In this document: in pieces, positions 31,881-44,267 of the stretch | Position numbering within the stretch: position 1 is the first letter of the stretch | How the letters are laid out: each line of letters starts with the position of its first letter | DNA from: Xiphophorus maculatus | Taxonomy: Eukaryota > Chordata > Actinopteri > Cyprinodontiformes > Poeciliidae | Length of the DNA: 64,000 bases | Assembly (NCBI RefSeq): GCF_002775205.1 | Contig: NC_036456.1 | Location: 24,131,968-24,195,967 of the forward strand | Reading direction: 5' to 3' | Notes under the pieces: generated by a model | Database searches by the model: none | What the model was told of the DNA's origin: nothing | The model's input: only the letters and a program-made list of their open reading frames with translations | Program-made: the position numbers and the translations under genes

Positions 31881-34170
31881 ATATCGTAGAGGTATTAAAA
31901 AAGGTAGTAAAAAGTAGTAAATTCAACTCTGGGAATTTGTAAATGTTTCAGAAATTATATAATTGTCCATTTTCACATTTCATATTTAATCTTCCAAATT
32001 GTCCAACATTCATGTGAAAAAATTTTCAATAGGATCATTTTGCCATTATTTTCTGCATGTTAACAACAATCACCCCACTGTTACCAATTTGGCTGTGACT
32101 AACAGGAAAGTAAACCTGAGATTTAGTCGTGATTTTGAAAGTTTGTGTTGAGTGTGTGAGTGGAGCAATGTCTGACAATATTAGTGGGTGAGATTAAAAA
32201 ACACTGTAGTGTTTCGCTTTAGGCATTTTATGTCACTCTTTAATGTGATATGTATCCTGTAGCTACAGGGAGGATGAAAACTTCTAACATTTGTCAGGAA
32301 GCCATCTTGTTTGCTCACCTGGAGGTCCATAATATCATATTTTGACTCTCATCTAGTTCCATTCTAATCAGAAGAACCTCATTGGTTGAGTTAATTTTCA
32401 TTCTTGTAAGATTATAATTTTAAAATGACCCAATAAAATCCTGTTTTGATACATCAAGGTTAAAGTGAAGGATTTCTAGTTTGATTGACATTTAAATGCT
32501 TTTGTTTTGTCTTTTTGTCCAGATCTCCCACGATGTTGTGTGTGTAAGAGGAGGAGGTTCTCAATGAAACGGAACCACAGAGGAACCAACTCATCTCTCA
32601 TGGCTCTCCAGAAGCTGAGAACCAGAATCAGGAAGGAAACAATTGTGAAGACCCAGGATAAACAGATACAGACAACAGAAACAAAAGGAGAAATATGAGA
32701 AAACTAAAGAGCAGAAAGGCAGAACTGACACTTCAAAACAAAAAAAAGCACAAGAAAGCTCACGCAGGGCAAAAATTATATTCTTGTAAAATTTGTGATG
32801 AAACCTTTTCTCGAAACAGTAACTTGATGAGACACATGAAAACTCACACAGGAGTAAAACCTTTAATTTGTTCAACCTGTGGGGAAAGTTACAGACAAAA
32901 GGATGATTTCATTCATCACATGAGAATTCACACAGGTGAGAAACCTTTCTCTTGTGGGACCTGTGGAAAAAGTTTCACCCGTAAAAATAATTTAACTGTT
33001 CATATGAGAATTCACACAGGTGAGAAGCCTTTATCTTGTGGGACCTGTGGAAAAAGATTTGCTCTAAATGGACATTTAACTGACCATATGAGAATTCACA
33101 CAGGTGAGAAGCCTTTCTCCTGTGGGACCTGTGGAAAATGTTTTACCCACAAAGACACTTTAAATGTTCATATGAGAATTCACACAGGTGAGTTGCCTTT
33201 CTCTTGTGGTACCTGTGGAAAAAGTTTCACCTTGAAAACAATTTTAAATAATCATATGAGAAATCACACAGGTGAGAAGCCTTTCTCATGTGGGAGCTGT
33301 GGAAAAAGTTTCAACGATAAAGGCCAATTAAATGTACATATGAGAATTCACACAGGTGAGAAGCCTTTCTCCTGTGGGACCTGTGGAAAATGTTATACAC
33401 ATAAAGACACTTTAAATGTTCATATGAGAATTCACAGAGGTGAGAAGCCTTTCTCTTGTGGTACTTGTGGAAGAAGTTACAGTGAAAAAAGGTCTTTAAT
33501 TCAGCATATGAGAATTCACACAGGAGAGAAGCCTTTCTCTTGTGGGAACTGTGGATAAGAATTACCGTCTAAGAACGACTTTAACTCAGCACATGAGAAC
33601 TCACACAGGTGAGAAGCCTTTTTCATGTCCAAGTTGTAGAAAACAATTCAGTCAAAAAGGACATTTAACCGGGCACATGAGAATTCACACAGATGAGAAG
33701 CCTTTTTTATGTGAGATCTGTGGAAAAAGTTTCTCTCAAAAATCTTATCTTTCTCAACACGTTGAAGCTCACGCAGCTGAGAAGACTTTTTCTTGTGTGA
33801 TTTGTGGAAGACCTTTCCTGTCTAAACCTAATTTACTTTTTCATATGAAAACTCACCCAGGTGAGAAACCTTTCTTTTGTGTTATGTGTGGAAAAAGTTT
33901 GTCTCAGATTAGCAATTTAACTGTTCATATGAGGGAGCACAGAGCACATGATGGCATAATTTGAACCTGAAGTATCAACATTCTCAGTAACTTGCTGTTT
34001 GAAAGCGCAGTAATTATAGCTGGGTGACATTTTGTAAATGTAGCAGCTTTGTTAAAAAACATTTCAAATGGATTTAGCTGAAATACTTTGAAGAAATAAT
34101 CTTATTCTGGTAGTTTTAGCTTTTCATTTAAGTGTTTATTTTTAAGTGAGATTGTCTCCACATTAATTGT

Positions 34171-35360
34171 CTGTCCCGCGTGCTCTGTTTTTATAGTTTG
34201 TGTGTTTTACTGTGACTGTACTGAAGAAACAGGAAATGATTTTTGGTTCCACTTTTGCTTCTTCTCTTTGTAAAAAAAATAACAAACTTTATTGATAGGT
34301 TTATTGTTAGTGGAAATTTAGAAAATAGTTTCTATTAGTTATATGTGTAAACTGGGGTTGTGACTCTTATTGTATGGTGGTAAAACATAACGCTTGCATA
34401 CTGCTTGCTTGATAATTCAAGACCAAGTATACGTAGGGAGGGAATGTTTAGTGAGAATAGATCAGTCTGGAAAAAACACTGATGATGTTGTTGCAATAAC
34501 TAATAAAATGCTGCTTGAGTGAAAATGACTTATGTCTCCTTGGTAACTAAGAGTGATAGCTCATTAGAGTAAACTTTCTTATTCATTAAATTTTTTCCAT
34601 TACTATTTGTTCAGTACCTCAGTTCACCTGAGTGAAACGCAGTATATAAAATAATTACACACAGACTAATGTTTTCAAGCTTTTTCAGTTAATTATTAAG
34701 TTTTATGTTTTTAACACATTTACTAAAGTTTTTTTTAATAAAATGTTTATATTAAACTTCCAACGTTTAATAAAAACATTTTAAATCACAAATGTGACAC
34801 AGAAGCACCTTCATGCTGCCACCTACTGACAAGAACCTGATACTACACCTACATTGTTTCAGCTGCAACAGATGTAGAAATCAGTGACTCGGCTATTTTT
34901 CTACAATCTGTGCTTCTGAATTCATTTCAGTGGATTTCATATGCTGGAGTATGTTTAAACAGTCATGTTCAATAACATGGAATCAGACCAGCAAATAAAA
35001 ACATTTTATTTCAGAAATGTGGGTTTGAAGTCAGGTATCCAAAAGTTTCTGTTGTGAGACGGTTTTTTTCAATTATATTCAAAATGTTCCAGTTAAATAC
35101 AATACTCTAAACCACCTGTGGCCTCATACTGTTTAACTTTAAAAATGATTCTGAACCTACAAACTACAATCTTATGTGCCGATATAATAACTGTATGTGT
35201 TTTGTTCTAATTAAGCAGATCTATTCATACTCAATAAATTAAAATATGAAAGAAAATGTGGTATTGAGATCAAGGTTATCTTTGGTTACTCAATTCAAGC
35301 AGGTAATAAGCATTGTTCTCTTTAAGCCTACATTTATGAAGTGAAATGTTTTTATTAATT
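34171..35360. repeat. Right arm of inverted repeat with orphan promoter
   Basis: Reverse-complement copy of 25649-26840. At 34181-34260 it carries the family promoter box in minus orientation, facing the 3' end of ZNF-6, with no exon 1 behind it. Its left edge (34170/34171) cuts the ZNF-6 3' flank a few bases before the position of the AATAAA seen in ZNF-1. Its right edge is cut by the LINE at about 35361. Confidence 0.9.
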
Positions 35361-38300
35361 CGTCTATCTAATCATATGCAGGATGCAATATAAGGAAAGA
35401 GGCAGCTGAAGTTCAAAAACTTAGAACTGAAAAGAGAGTAACTTATGCTGAGACAGTGAAACAGGTGAGAAGTAATGATAGTAATTTGAATGTAAGTCAG
35501 GAAAGGAAAGTAATGACAAATGATGATCAGGGAAATATTACGTTAGATAAATTAATTCCATTTCTTGCGTATATTATTAACTGTTCAGAACAAGCAAGAA
35601 ATAAAACTGAGAAGATTAAAATTATAGTGAAAGCAGCTACTAAATTTTTTAAGGTAAAAGATTTGTCTTGGGGAAAAAATAGATGATGAGCTAAGACAAG
35701 GTGAAGGGTCAGCTGATTTTGAAGCGTCTCAAACAATTTCATAATTTTAATAGTACAGTGGAATGCTCGGAGTTTAATAGCAAATGGTCAAGAATTTAAA
35801 GGTTTCATTAGTAATTTAAATCCTAAACCGGATATAGTATGTGTTCAAGAAACTTGGCTCAAGCCATCATTACAGTTTAGTATTAACGGTTATTCAGTTC
35901 TACGTAAAGACAGGAAAAGTAAAAATGGAGGAGGGTGTGCAATTTTTATCAAAACTAACATAAAATTTATTCAAATACCAATACATATAGTGTCAGACTT
36001 AGAAATTATTGTTGCTGAAGTATGGACAAATGAAGGGAGTGTTAAAATAATTAATTTCTATAACCCTTGTAAGCAATTAGAAAAATCAAAACTTGTAGCA
36101 GTCCTAAAAAATTGGAGAGTGAAAATGGTGTGGTGTGGGGATTTTAATGCTTATAGCACATTATGGGGTGATCAAGATAATTATAATGGAGAGATTGTAG
36201 AAGAGTTCATAGAAGAAAAAGGGTTGATTGTTTTAAATAATGGAGAAGGCACTCGGGTGGATATTGTTAGAGGCAAAGAGTCTGCTATTGACTTGACATT
36301 GGTGTCTCAATCTATTGCTGATGTATGCAGATGGGAAATAATGAAAGAAAATACAATGGGGAGTGATCATTACCCAATAATCATTAATATAGGGGTAGTT
36401 ATGAAGGAGGAACAGTTAAAAGTTGAGGGAAGGTGGAAGTTTGGGAGAGCAAATTGGGGTATGTTTGGAGTTATGAGTGAAGAATGCTTGGAAAAGGTAG
36501 ATATAAATAATCCAATTAATGAGGTTAATTCTGAAATTAGCAAGGGTATAATAAATTCGGCCAAATTAAGTATTCCCAAAAGTAATGGGAATAGAAAAAA
36601 AAAAGTTCCTTGGTGGACAATAGAATGTTCAATAGTTATTAAACAGAGGAACAAAGCGTTTAAGATATTGAAAAAAATGATAAGTTTTCAGAATCTGATA
36701 AATTATAAAAGAAAACAGGCAGAAGTTAGAAGAGTTATTAAAAGTGCTAAAAGAAATTATTGGAGAAAGTATTGTGAATCATTGGGGAAGAATTCAGCAT
36801 TAGATAAAGTCTGGAATACTATTAAAAAAATGTCAGGGAATTCAAAATAACTTTTTTTTCAATAATAAAAGAGAATGGAAATAATATTATAGATAATAAA
36901 AGTAAGGCTGGGGTATTAGGGAAGATGTTTGCTAAGATACATAGTACAGAGAATCTAAATAATAGGGAAAAATTAGGACGTGAAACTACCAAACAGTTGA
37001 ATATAGTATTAATTCAAAATGATGAGGATTATGATGATTATATTAACAAGGAATTTTCCTTAGCTGAATTAGATAAAGTGATGAGGAATTCTAGAAAATC
37101 GACACCTGATAATGATCAAATCACTTATAATATGATGAGTAATCTTAGTGTTGTGAGTAAAGAAAATTTTTTAAAACTGTTTAATAAAAGTTGGGAGGAA
37201 GGAGTTTTGCCTGATAACTGGAAAGAAGCTATTATTATTCCTATATGCAAACCTGGGAAAGATCCATGTTTAACTGAAAGTTATAGACCAATAGCCCTAA
37301 CGTCGTGTTTAGGTAAAGTTATGGAGAAAATGGTAAATAATAGGTTAGTATATTTCTTAGAATCCAAGGGGAAGATAAAGGAATACCAATTTGGATTTAG
37401 GAAAGGAAGAAGTACGATTGATCCAGCAATATGTTTGGAACATGAAGTTAGACGAGCTCAAGTTACTAAAGAGAGTGTGATAGCAGTGTTCTTGGATGTG
37501 GAAAAGGCTTATGATATGTTGTGGAAAGAAGGGTTGCTGATTAAATTAAAACTAACAGGTATAAAGGGTAAAATGTTTAGATGGATTAAAAATTTCTTAA
37601 CTGAAAGAAAGATAAGAGTGAAAATAGAAGGGGAAATTAGTTCAGAGTATCAAGTGGAAAATGGAAGTTTATAAAGTTCAAATTATTTCGGTAGTTGTCT
37701 CTCCTGCCATCCCACCATGGGTTTTAGAACAGGCTGAAGTTGACTTAATATTATTGGATAAGGGAAGAGAGATGGAAAAGAATGAAGTGGAAAATTATAT
37801 TAATAAAGAATATTCAAAGTATATCCAAGTATATACAGACGCTTCAAAAATGTCAAATAATCAAGTAGGGATAGCATTTATTGCTCCAGATTTAAATGTT
37901 ATGGAAAATAAAAGAATTAGTGATAAACTAACAGTGTATACAGGTGAATTAATGGCAATTTTAATAGCCTTAGAATGGATAGAGGGAATAGGAAGAGGAA
38001 AGTTTGTAATTTGTTCAGATTCTAGTAGTGCATTAATTAGTATACAAGGAATGAAATCGGAAGTTAGGCAAGATATTGTAGAGGATATAGTTCAGATAAT
38101 TTTCAGGGTTAAGAAGAAAGGATCTCAGATTAAATTAATTTGGATTCCTGCTCACATCGGTGTTGTAGGAAATGAATTGGCAGATAGTTTTGCTAAGAGA
38201 GCCTCTAATAAGGAAATTGTTGAGTTAAATATTACAATAAATAGGAATGAGATAAAAAGTGTTGTTAAGGAGTACATGAAGGAAAAATGGCAAGAACAGT

Positions 38301-38690
38301 GGGATAGAGGAGAAAAAGGGAGATTTTATTATAAAATTCAAAAAAGAGTTGGGGGGTAAAGAAAAGGTAATAGGAATAGAAGGGAAGAAGATATTATTTC
38401 CAGAATCAGATTTGGGCACACAAGGTTAAATAGTACTCTTAAGTTAATTAATAAACACAGTACAGGTTGTTGTGAATATTGTGGAGAGATGGAAACAATA
38501 CAGCATGTATTTTTAGAATGCAATAAGTATGTAAGGGAGAGAGAGATGTTGGTTAATGAGTTGAATAATTGTAAATTAGATTTAGAATAAATATTTCAGA
38601 AATCATCAGGAGATATAATATTTGAGAGTGTTTTTAGATTTCTAAGAAGAACGGGTATTATGGGGAGGGTATAAGCGTGTGATTCATACT
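35361..38690 (+). mobile_element. I/Nimb-like non-LTR retrotransposon, copy 1 (internally deleted)
   Basis: Longest of three copies. Visible in order: end of the first protein (KRVTYAETVKQV, to 35686); an apurinic endonuclease domain from about 35740 (VQWNARS, VCVQETWL, WCGDFNA, GSDHYPI; open frame 35990-36850); a frameshift near 36850; reverse transcriptase blocks 36925-37674 (YRPIALTSCLGKVMEK, YQFGFRKGRST, VFLDVEKAYD); then a deletion that removes the GTPQGS and FADD catalytic blocks; RNase H 37661-38359 (YTDAS, YTGELMA, CSDSSSAL, IPAHIGVVGNELAD); and a terminal CCHC motif after two nonsense codons. The 3' end, GGCGGTAATGCACC then an AAG-rich tail, runs into the ZNF-7 promoter region. The APE-RT-RNase H order points to the I/Nimb group. 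Inactive. Confidence 0.8.
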
Positions 38691-38824
38691 CCAACCTGGA
38701 AGGTGGCGGTAATGCACCTGTAAGTTGTTTGCCAGCCGCCATAAAACAAGAAGAAGAAGAAAAAGAAGGCGGGGAAGATAAAATCAGAGCACACGGGCTA
38801 GCCTTAGCTTTTCCTTTGTTAGAC

Positions 38825-41800
38825 AAGTACACCTCGCTGCAGCAAACAGAATGGGGCGGGGTCGGACAACTGTCAGTCTCATACCTTATATGGAAATGGT
38901 GGGGACGGACCACTGTCCGTCTCATACCTTATATGGAAATGGTGGGGACGGACCACTGTCCGTCTCATACCTTATATGGAAATGGGACTATTTCATTCCG
39001 GAAATGAAGGGGGCGCTAGTGACACTATTTCCTGTACCGATCGTGTTATAATAATTATACTAATAATAACGTATTTTATTTGACAACGCCTTTTAAAACA
39101 CCCAAGAACACTTTCAACATTAAAAATACAAATTAAATAGTAAAAAAATGGCTACAAAACGTGATATGTCACGTGGTATGTCTGTCACGTGGTAAGTCAC
39201 TTTTTTATTTCCAAATCTTTATTAAACCTTTATTTAAAATTATATTAGTAACAAACAATCTAGAATAAGCAATAAGGAAACATTATGGAGATGTATTTAT
39301 GTATCCTTAAACCCAATCTATCTCAAACAAAAGTAATAAAACATGAATCAAATCAATATTTTGGAGACAAATGTACATTACATTAAGAGCACATTTATCC
39401 ATTCATTAATTATCATGAATTATCCCTATAGTTGGGTCATGAGGGCTGCTGACCCTGGACATATCGCCAGTCCGTCGCAGATTAAGAAAACAGATATAAA
39501 CAAATGAAGTTCAAATATATTTTGATGTTGTGAATGGTACTCTTAAAATAAATAAGTTAAAATCTAAAATATAATAGCCTCTGGCTTATTAAATAAGAAC
39601 TAGATGTTAAAGAGGTTTGGTCTGTAAAACATTTAGTCAACAATTTTGGCCAACTTAGTACGTCCATTCACAGAGCACTTTTGTTGTTTATTTGCCAAAT
39701 ATTTTTCTTATTATTCACATTGTGAATATAATTTACAAACAAACCAAAGGACTTTTGAACTTCTAACAAGTGAAGTTCAGAAAACTAGAATATTTTTGGT
39801 TGCAGGTGACCTGGCTCAGCTATTATCATTGTTTACCATAATGTCTCATTGGAAACTTTTGCTATAAGGCTCCAGTTCAACCAGTAAACTGATTGGTGTC
39901 CCACTATTCCATTTATAAATTCCATATCAATTCTATCAATTGCAATCGATTCATAACATAAAGCCCTTAAATATCCAATTGTTGCAAAACCCAAAGAGAT
40001 TCATTTAAAACTTTAAATGTAGCTTCAGCCTGGAAAGACTCACACAGAGAGAAAGTAGGTTTTAGAAAGTTTATTTGACAAGAAATAATCTTTGGGGCTC
40101 GGACCCCGGCAGTAGACACTGCACTGGTAACTGCCAGAGAGAATGATCTTTTTTCTATATGAAAACCTTTTTGAATAAAGTCACTGGTTACATAAATTAA
40201 ACCAGTGTGTAAATTCTAACTATAACTGTCTTCATCTCACCTGCTCAGCTAATCACCTGATCATGTGTCTCCATCCCAGCCTAACGGCGCCGGGCTCATC
40301 TCCTCCACCCTTCATAAAGTCCGGCTTGATGTGTGCAACTGCTCCTCATCTGAGCTTCCATCACCTCCACCCCGACTACACCTTCGCTCTGCTCGTTTAA
40401 TCTTGTTTGTATCTGAACAATATGTTTCTGTATGTGCTTGCTTTATTACAAAAAAACCCCAAGTTGATTCTGACTGTTAAAACATAAACAACTTGGCTGT
40501 ATGTCAGGTTTGTAAAAAAATTTGTATTGATTCCAGTCATTGTTCAAAATGTATAGGAAACATTGTATTTACACATATAAAATATTGCAAGTTATTAGCT
40601 TTGCTTGCATTTAAAATTTTTAAAACAAGGTTATCCTATTGCTAAACAACGCTGTTCCAATATATTTACAACTACTTTATTGGTTCTACTCTCTCCAACA
40701 AATTACAGCCACAATGTAACTTTGTGTGGAAACGGCACCATTTCTGTGAAAACTAAATAATGTAAATCAACTGAGCTACAACAAAAGGAACATTCAAAAA
40801 TGTAAATAATATTGAAAGAACACATTATTAAAAAGGATGACTGCACAAGTCAAAAGGCAAATATTATTTAGCAGAAATGATTTAAAATGGCATGTCACAA
40901 AAAAAACGAACAATGTGTGACAACTGAAATGTGTGAAAGACTGTGGAAAGCAACTAATATTCTCCTTGCATTCAGTATTGACAGTCAGTGCAGTGTCCAG
41001 GTCGGCCATCACAGTAGTAACCAGGGTACTCTCCTCGTCTTCCGTTGCCGGTGAAGCCCACAGTCTTTATATTACCGGTTGCAGGAAAAACACGTTACAA
41101 CCGCAAAAGGAATCCGGTTTTCTGCCTTGAATGTTTTTTGAAAATTTGCCCCAGTTGATCTCACCTGTTAATGAAAAATCGATTTCATGTAGTTGAAATC
41201 TAATTTCACATGTTTTAGGTGAAAAAAGTCAAAGGTCCTTACCATCCAGCCAAGCAAAGTGAGTCTTCTTCCTGAAAACTGGCTCAGACACAACGGCTTC
41301 AAAGCACTTGCAGGTCAATGCCAAGGTGAGGTAAGCTGAGTCTCCCTGTGCTGGTATCACCTCCTGGAGAACAGCTTCAAGAACATTCAGAGGCATCTGA
41401 AAAAAACAAAAAAACAAACAAAATAAAAAATCACATTGCACATTATGATCAGTAAAACAGTAGTTAATAATAGCCATTTCACCAAATACGTTGTTACTCT
41501 TACTAGTGTAGTTTATTGCAGTTACTTACTAAAACTATATTGAAGTAGTGCTACTCGTCGTTAGAGTATCACATCTGGGTACTACACCCAACTATAATGG
41601 CAGCTGTTAGTTTATAAAATATATTAGACTTTCCAGAAATTTAACATTGGTGTACAAAACATATTTAAAAAAGATCAACCTTTAAAAATAAAAGAGAAAC
41701 ACTAGAAAACTGGTATGTAAAAAATATTTTATATTTTTCAAGTGTAGTTATACATACCGTTATGTTGAACCATAGCAGTTTGTGCTAAATGGTTCTGTAG

Positions 41801-42355
41801 CTTGTATGAGCAAAGGGGACAGAAATATTTATGTTCATGTTGCAAATAGATACGTGGATCTGTATAATGAAAATAAAAAACAGTTTGAGCATAAAATACA
41901 TTTCTCAATTATACATGTTATCTACTTTTCTATTTTTATCTAATGGTGCCCAGCGGGATAATAATTAGCTATGCTACATGCTAAAGTTAGCCTTCCCCTG
42001 TATGAATTACGAATTTCACTAGTTTACAGCTGTTAATTGTATTTTCAACCTAATCTAGAAAAGTGTATTGATTTACTATGTGAAAAAATTTAAGAAGGTA
42101 AAAATACCTTTTGTTGACTTTGTGAGTTTTGCATTGTTGATCGTGTGCCGAACACCAGTGGAAAAACCTCTCAAACTTCTTTCTTTCTTCTTCTGTTCCT
42201 CTTAACTCCGCGTCTTAAGGTATTTATACTAGTGATTATGAAAATAGCGCCCCCTTCATTTCCGGAATGCAATAGTCCCATTTCCAAATAAGGTATGGGA
42301 CTGACGGAAAGGTCCGTCCCCGCCCCATTCTGTTTGCTGCAGCGAGGTCCTTCTC
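38825..42355 (-). mobile_element. 3.53-kb terminal-inverted-repeat transposon carrying a decayed multi-exon gene
   Basis: Terminal inverted repeats of roughly 130-200 bp contain CCTCGCTGCAGCAAACAGAA, GGGGCGGGG, an ATACCTTAT(A/T)TGGAAATG block and a GGAAATGAAGGGGGCGCTA block. The flanks are TTGTTAGAC at 38816-38824 and 42356-42364, and the paralogue upstream of ZNF-8 has one TTGTTAGAC (54619-54627) and no element, proving insertion. An 8-9 bp duplication fits hAT-, P- or Merlin-like elements; I see no transposase, so it may be non-autonomous. The left end has three copies of a 43-bp subterminal unit, the right end one. The interior 39060-40900 shows no gene. Confidence 0.85.
40972..42134 (-). 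pseudogene. Cargo gene of the TIR transposon: finger-like and F-box-like exons
   Basis: Minus-strand exon candidates with consensus splice sites: A 42108-42134 (ATG, MQNSQSQQK, donor GTATTT); B 41758-41859, frame reading PRIYLQHEHKYFCPLCSYKL with a trailing H, a C2H2-like unit; C 41243-41396, reading MPLNVLEAVLQEVIPAQGDS then AYLTLALTCKCF and KKTHFAWLDG, resembling an F-box; D 40972-41164, reading EINWGKFSKNI, later in a shifted frame GRRGEYPGYYCDGRPGHCTD and stop. A TATA-like AGTATAAATACC at about 42222-42233 sits beside the terminal repeat. The A-B and B-C phases do not match and D has a frameshift, so it looks dead here. I recognise the style of multicopy fish hypothetical proteins but cannot name it. 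Confidence 0.6.
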
Positions 42356-43138
42356 TTGTTAGACGGTGGTTTGAAGAAGAGTTTGAGTTTAAGCTAAATA
42401 TTTCCGTGTTTTCAGTGAAAATGTCTTCAGTTCCGCCTCAGAGAGAGTTTATCAACGAGCAGGTAACTCCTGCTGGAGAAACATTCACAGAGTGGAAAGA
42501 AATCAACGTTAAGATGGAGGAAGAGATGGAGGATCAGCGCAGACTGATGGATTTTACCCGGATACCGCAGATCATCTTACACCGGATTGGTACGAAACAC
42601 TTTCATGTTTTACTGATTAATCAGCTTAAAGAGAGTTTTTAGACAGATAAATAATCGTTGTGTTCGGTAACCTATTTAAAGAATCCGCTCAAATTGTAAA
42701 TATTAAGTAGAAGTAGAAAATTCCTGAAGAAATTTAACCGGGGCCTGCCAAAGTGGGCCCGTTAGTTTGGACCCAGCAATGCTATTCAATGCTAACAATT
42801 AGCATCAATGCTAAGCTTAGCTAAATAGTAATCAGTAGCCGGTGGAGAGTCACAAGCATGTTGACTAACATGGACTTGCACCATTCAGTTTGTTAAAATT
42901 AGTGTATAATCTAAAATGAGCCAAAATGCTAATGTAAACCTAAATGCTGCCAGTAGCATGTGGGCTATCATTAGAATGTTGTCTTACATGGACTTCCTAC
43001 ATTCAGTGTCCTAAACATGGATAATAATTAAGAAAAATATCTAAAATCTTATTTTAGGGAAAAAGCTAATGCTTGCGCAGCAAGGCAGCGCCCTAACCTG
43101 AGAGGAAAAGATAATGCAGGCTAATATTATTGCACTGT

Positions 43139-43253
43139 CTCTGTGTCGCCCTGCGACAGACTGGCGACCTGTCCAGGGTGACCCCGCGCACCAGCACCTC
43201 CCAACCCCACTAGGGACAGGGGTGTTAGAAAATGGATGGATGGATGGATGGAT
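43139..43253 (+). mobile_element. LINE-tail repeat, ZNF-7 intron
   Basis: Same repeat and same intron position as 27617-27732, ending in four GGAT units. Confidence 0.65.
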
Positions 43254-44267
43254 GTCCCTGGTCTTTTTTGGATACAGTCACAAATGTCAATTTAAAATTT
43301 CTGATATATACATTTAAAGAGACGTGTTTATATATTCTTAACTCAATGGTGCAAAAAAATGTATTTATTACAAAATAGTATTCTTATCATGGTGATAGTT
43401 GTACGAACATGATTATCTATTGTATGAACGTAATAATTATATTGTATGAACGTAATCATTATATTGCATAAACATGATATTTCATGTCCAGGAGATAATA
43501 CGCTTGTAGTGCAGCATAATGAAGGTTAGTACAGTAGCTAATATAATTTCAGATCTTTGTATAACTTTTCTTCAGGTTAACTTAGAAAGTGAGACATTAT
43601 TGTTACAGGTTAATTTTCTAAACTACAAAAAAGTAATTGTTAGGGAAGCTCAAAAATGAAACATTGGACTGATATTAATATATGATAGTAACACTGGTGT
43701 TATGCCAGATTTACCTATATTTTATTTTATCATTTTTTAAATCTGATTACTCTATTAATCATAAGAATAATCAATAGATTACTCAATTACTAAAATATTT
43801 GTTTACAACAACCCTAATTATTTTATTATTTTTAGTATAATTTTTCCAGTTACTTATTGCATCAAACTATATCAAATGCTTTGTGCTTAGTCAGCCAGAG
43901 TTAATGTGCGCGGCCGCAGGAAGATCCGAAAAACTCGTCCCACAAACTTGAGCAGCCAGAACAATTTCTGTGATGCATACTAAAAACTCAACAGACACAA
44001 ATGGCAGAGATACCAGAGCCAAATTAGCAGCCTTTAATTAAATCTCCCGTTTGTTGCGCATTTCTGCGCAGTGCAGCGGATTCAACTCCTCATGCAGGGC
44101 CGGTCCAAGGCTGTACGAGGCCTGGAGCAGAATCTGACTTAGGGCACCTCTTGCTGCTTAAAACATCAGCATCTCTAACAGCTTCTGTGTTAGATTTAAT
44201 CTGGGAGAGGGGGAGTAGTTTAATTGGCCAACCTAAAAACAATCAGTTATAATTGCAGTTTTCTAAT

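Larger units (their letters stand above)
26900..33963 (+). pseudogene. ZNF-6: C2H2 zinc-finger gene with several disruptions
   Basis: Exon 1 (26900-27068) is intact. Exon 2 starts at 32523 after a TTTTTGTCCAG acceptor, but one A is missing near 32548 (AAGAGG for AAAGAGG), shifting the frame. The acidic region is largely deleted between two CAATGAA motifs, a TAA replaces the codon after DPG near 32657, and one extra base near 33555 shifts the frame again inside finger 10. The middle frame, 32695-33558, is open with nine fingers; the last, 33542-33963, carries the end of finger 10 and four more, ending REHRAHDGII with the family's original stop. It is the best template for the lost C-termini of ZNF-1, -2, -4 and -5. 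A shorter finger-only protein from the ATG at 32695 is possible but unproven. Confidence 0.85.
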
